Assembly: GCA_030671945.1 (NCBI GenBank)
Contig: DAOVHJ010000181.1
Coordinates: 1-5,602 of the forward strand
Origin: Candidatus Heimdallarchaeota archaeon
GTDB lineage: Archaea > Asgardarchaeota > Heimdallarchaeia > JABLTI01
Length of the DNA stretch: 5,602 nucleotides
Direction of reading: 5' to 3'
Shown here: piece after piece, positions 5,513 through 5,602 of the stretch
Layout: each line of letters begins with the position of its first letter
How positions within the stretch are numbered: the first letter of the stretch is position 1
Position numbers and translations under genes: made by a program
Notes under the pieces: generated by a model
What the model saw: the letters and a program-made list of their open reading frames with translations, nothing else
Databases searched by the model: none
What the model was told of the DNA's origin: nothing

Positions 5513-5602
5513 AAGAGTTTTAGTCTTTGCTCTCAATTGAGCTCCTTCATGATCAGGATAGATTTTTGCCATTCGTTCAAGCTCTTCTTCTAATTCCTCG
5601 AC
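5501..5602 (-). CDS. Unrecognised protein, C-terminal 33 residues (cut by window edge)
   Basis: On the minus strand the frame is open from the window edge (GTC codon at 5602-5600) to TGA at 5503-5501. The visible tail begins VEELEEELERMAKIYPDHEG and ends KTKTLGRD: an acidic, probably helical or coiled stretch followed by a basic end. I do not recognise the family from so short a piece. Codon use looks like that of the neighbouring genes, and the unrelated reading frames in this stretch have no better claim. Only the ending is present, so size and function cannot be judged. It converges on korG with 22 bases between the stops. Confidence 0.6.
   Translation of the reverse strand, partial: VEELEEELERMAKIYPDHEGAQLRAKTKTLGRD

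Overview
This looks like archaeal chromosome, AT-rich (roughly 35% G+C by eye). The signs are a four-subunit korDABG oxidoreductase operon, a winged-helix/DUF4443-like protein (a family I know from archaea), TATA-like boxes 25-45 bases upstream of starts, and ribosome-binding sites of the archaeal GGTGA and GAGGA types with ATG, GTG and TTG starts. An Asgard (Promethearchaeota) origin would fit the base composition and gene style, but nothing here proves it.

Layout, left to right. (1) Positions 1-891, minus strand: the N-terminal ~297 residues of a P2-type cation-transporting P-type ATPase, cut by the window edge, with a promoter region of about 110 bases holding a TATA box and two inverted repeats. 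(2) Positions 999-2370, minus strand: a two-gene unit, a membrane protein with two transmembrane segments and a PH-like tail followed 4 bases later by a winged-helix/DUF4443-like protein that starts with TTG. (3) Positions 2371-2523: a divergent intergenic region with promoters for both sides. (4) Positions 2524-5478, plus strand: korD, korA, korB and korG, tightly packed, with a 23-base overlap between korB and korG. (5) Positions 5501-5602, minus strand: the last 33 codons of an unrecognised protein, convergent with korG.

The kor genes would form one cytoplasmic complex that oxidatively decarboxylates a 2-oxoacid, most likely 2-oxoglutarate, to the acyl-CoA while reducing ferredoxin, or runs in reverse for CO2 fixation. 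Alpha and beta carry the 2-oxoacid/TPP chemistry, delta carries two [4Fe-4S] clusters, and gamma supplies the Rossmann-like domain III. The ATPase belongs to ion transport and has no evident link to kor. The PH-like/DUF4443 pair has no known function; its divergent position beside kor suggests shared control, but this is inference.

I see no mobile element, CRISPR array, tRNA, rRNA or defence system. The least explained parts are the membrane-PH/winged-helix pair, the palindromes in the two promoter regions, and some departures from usual motifs in KorA and KorG.
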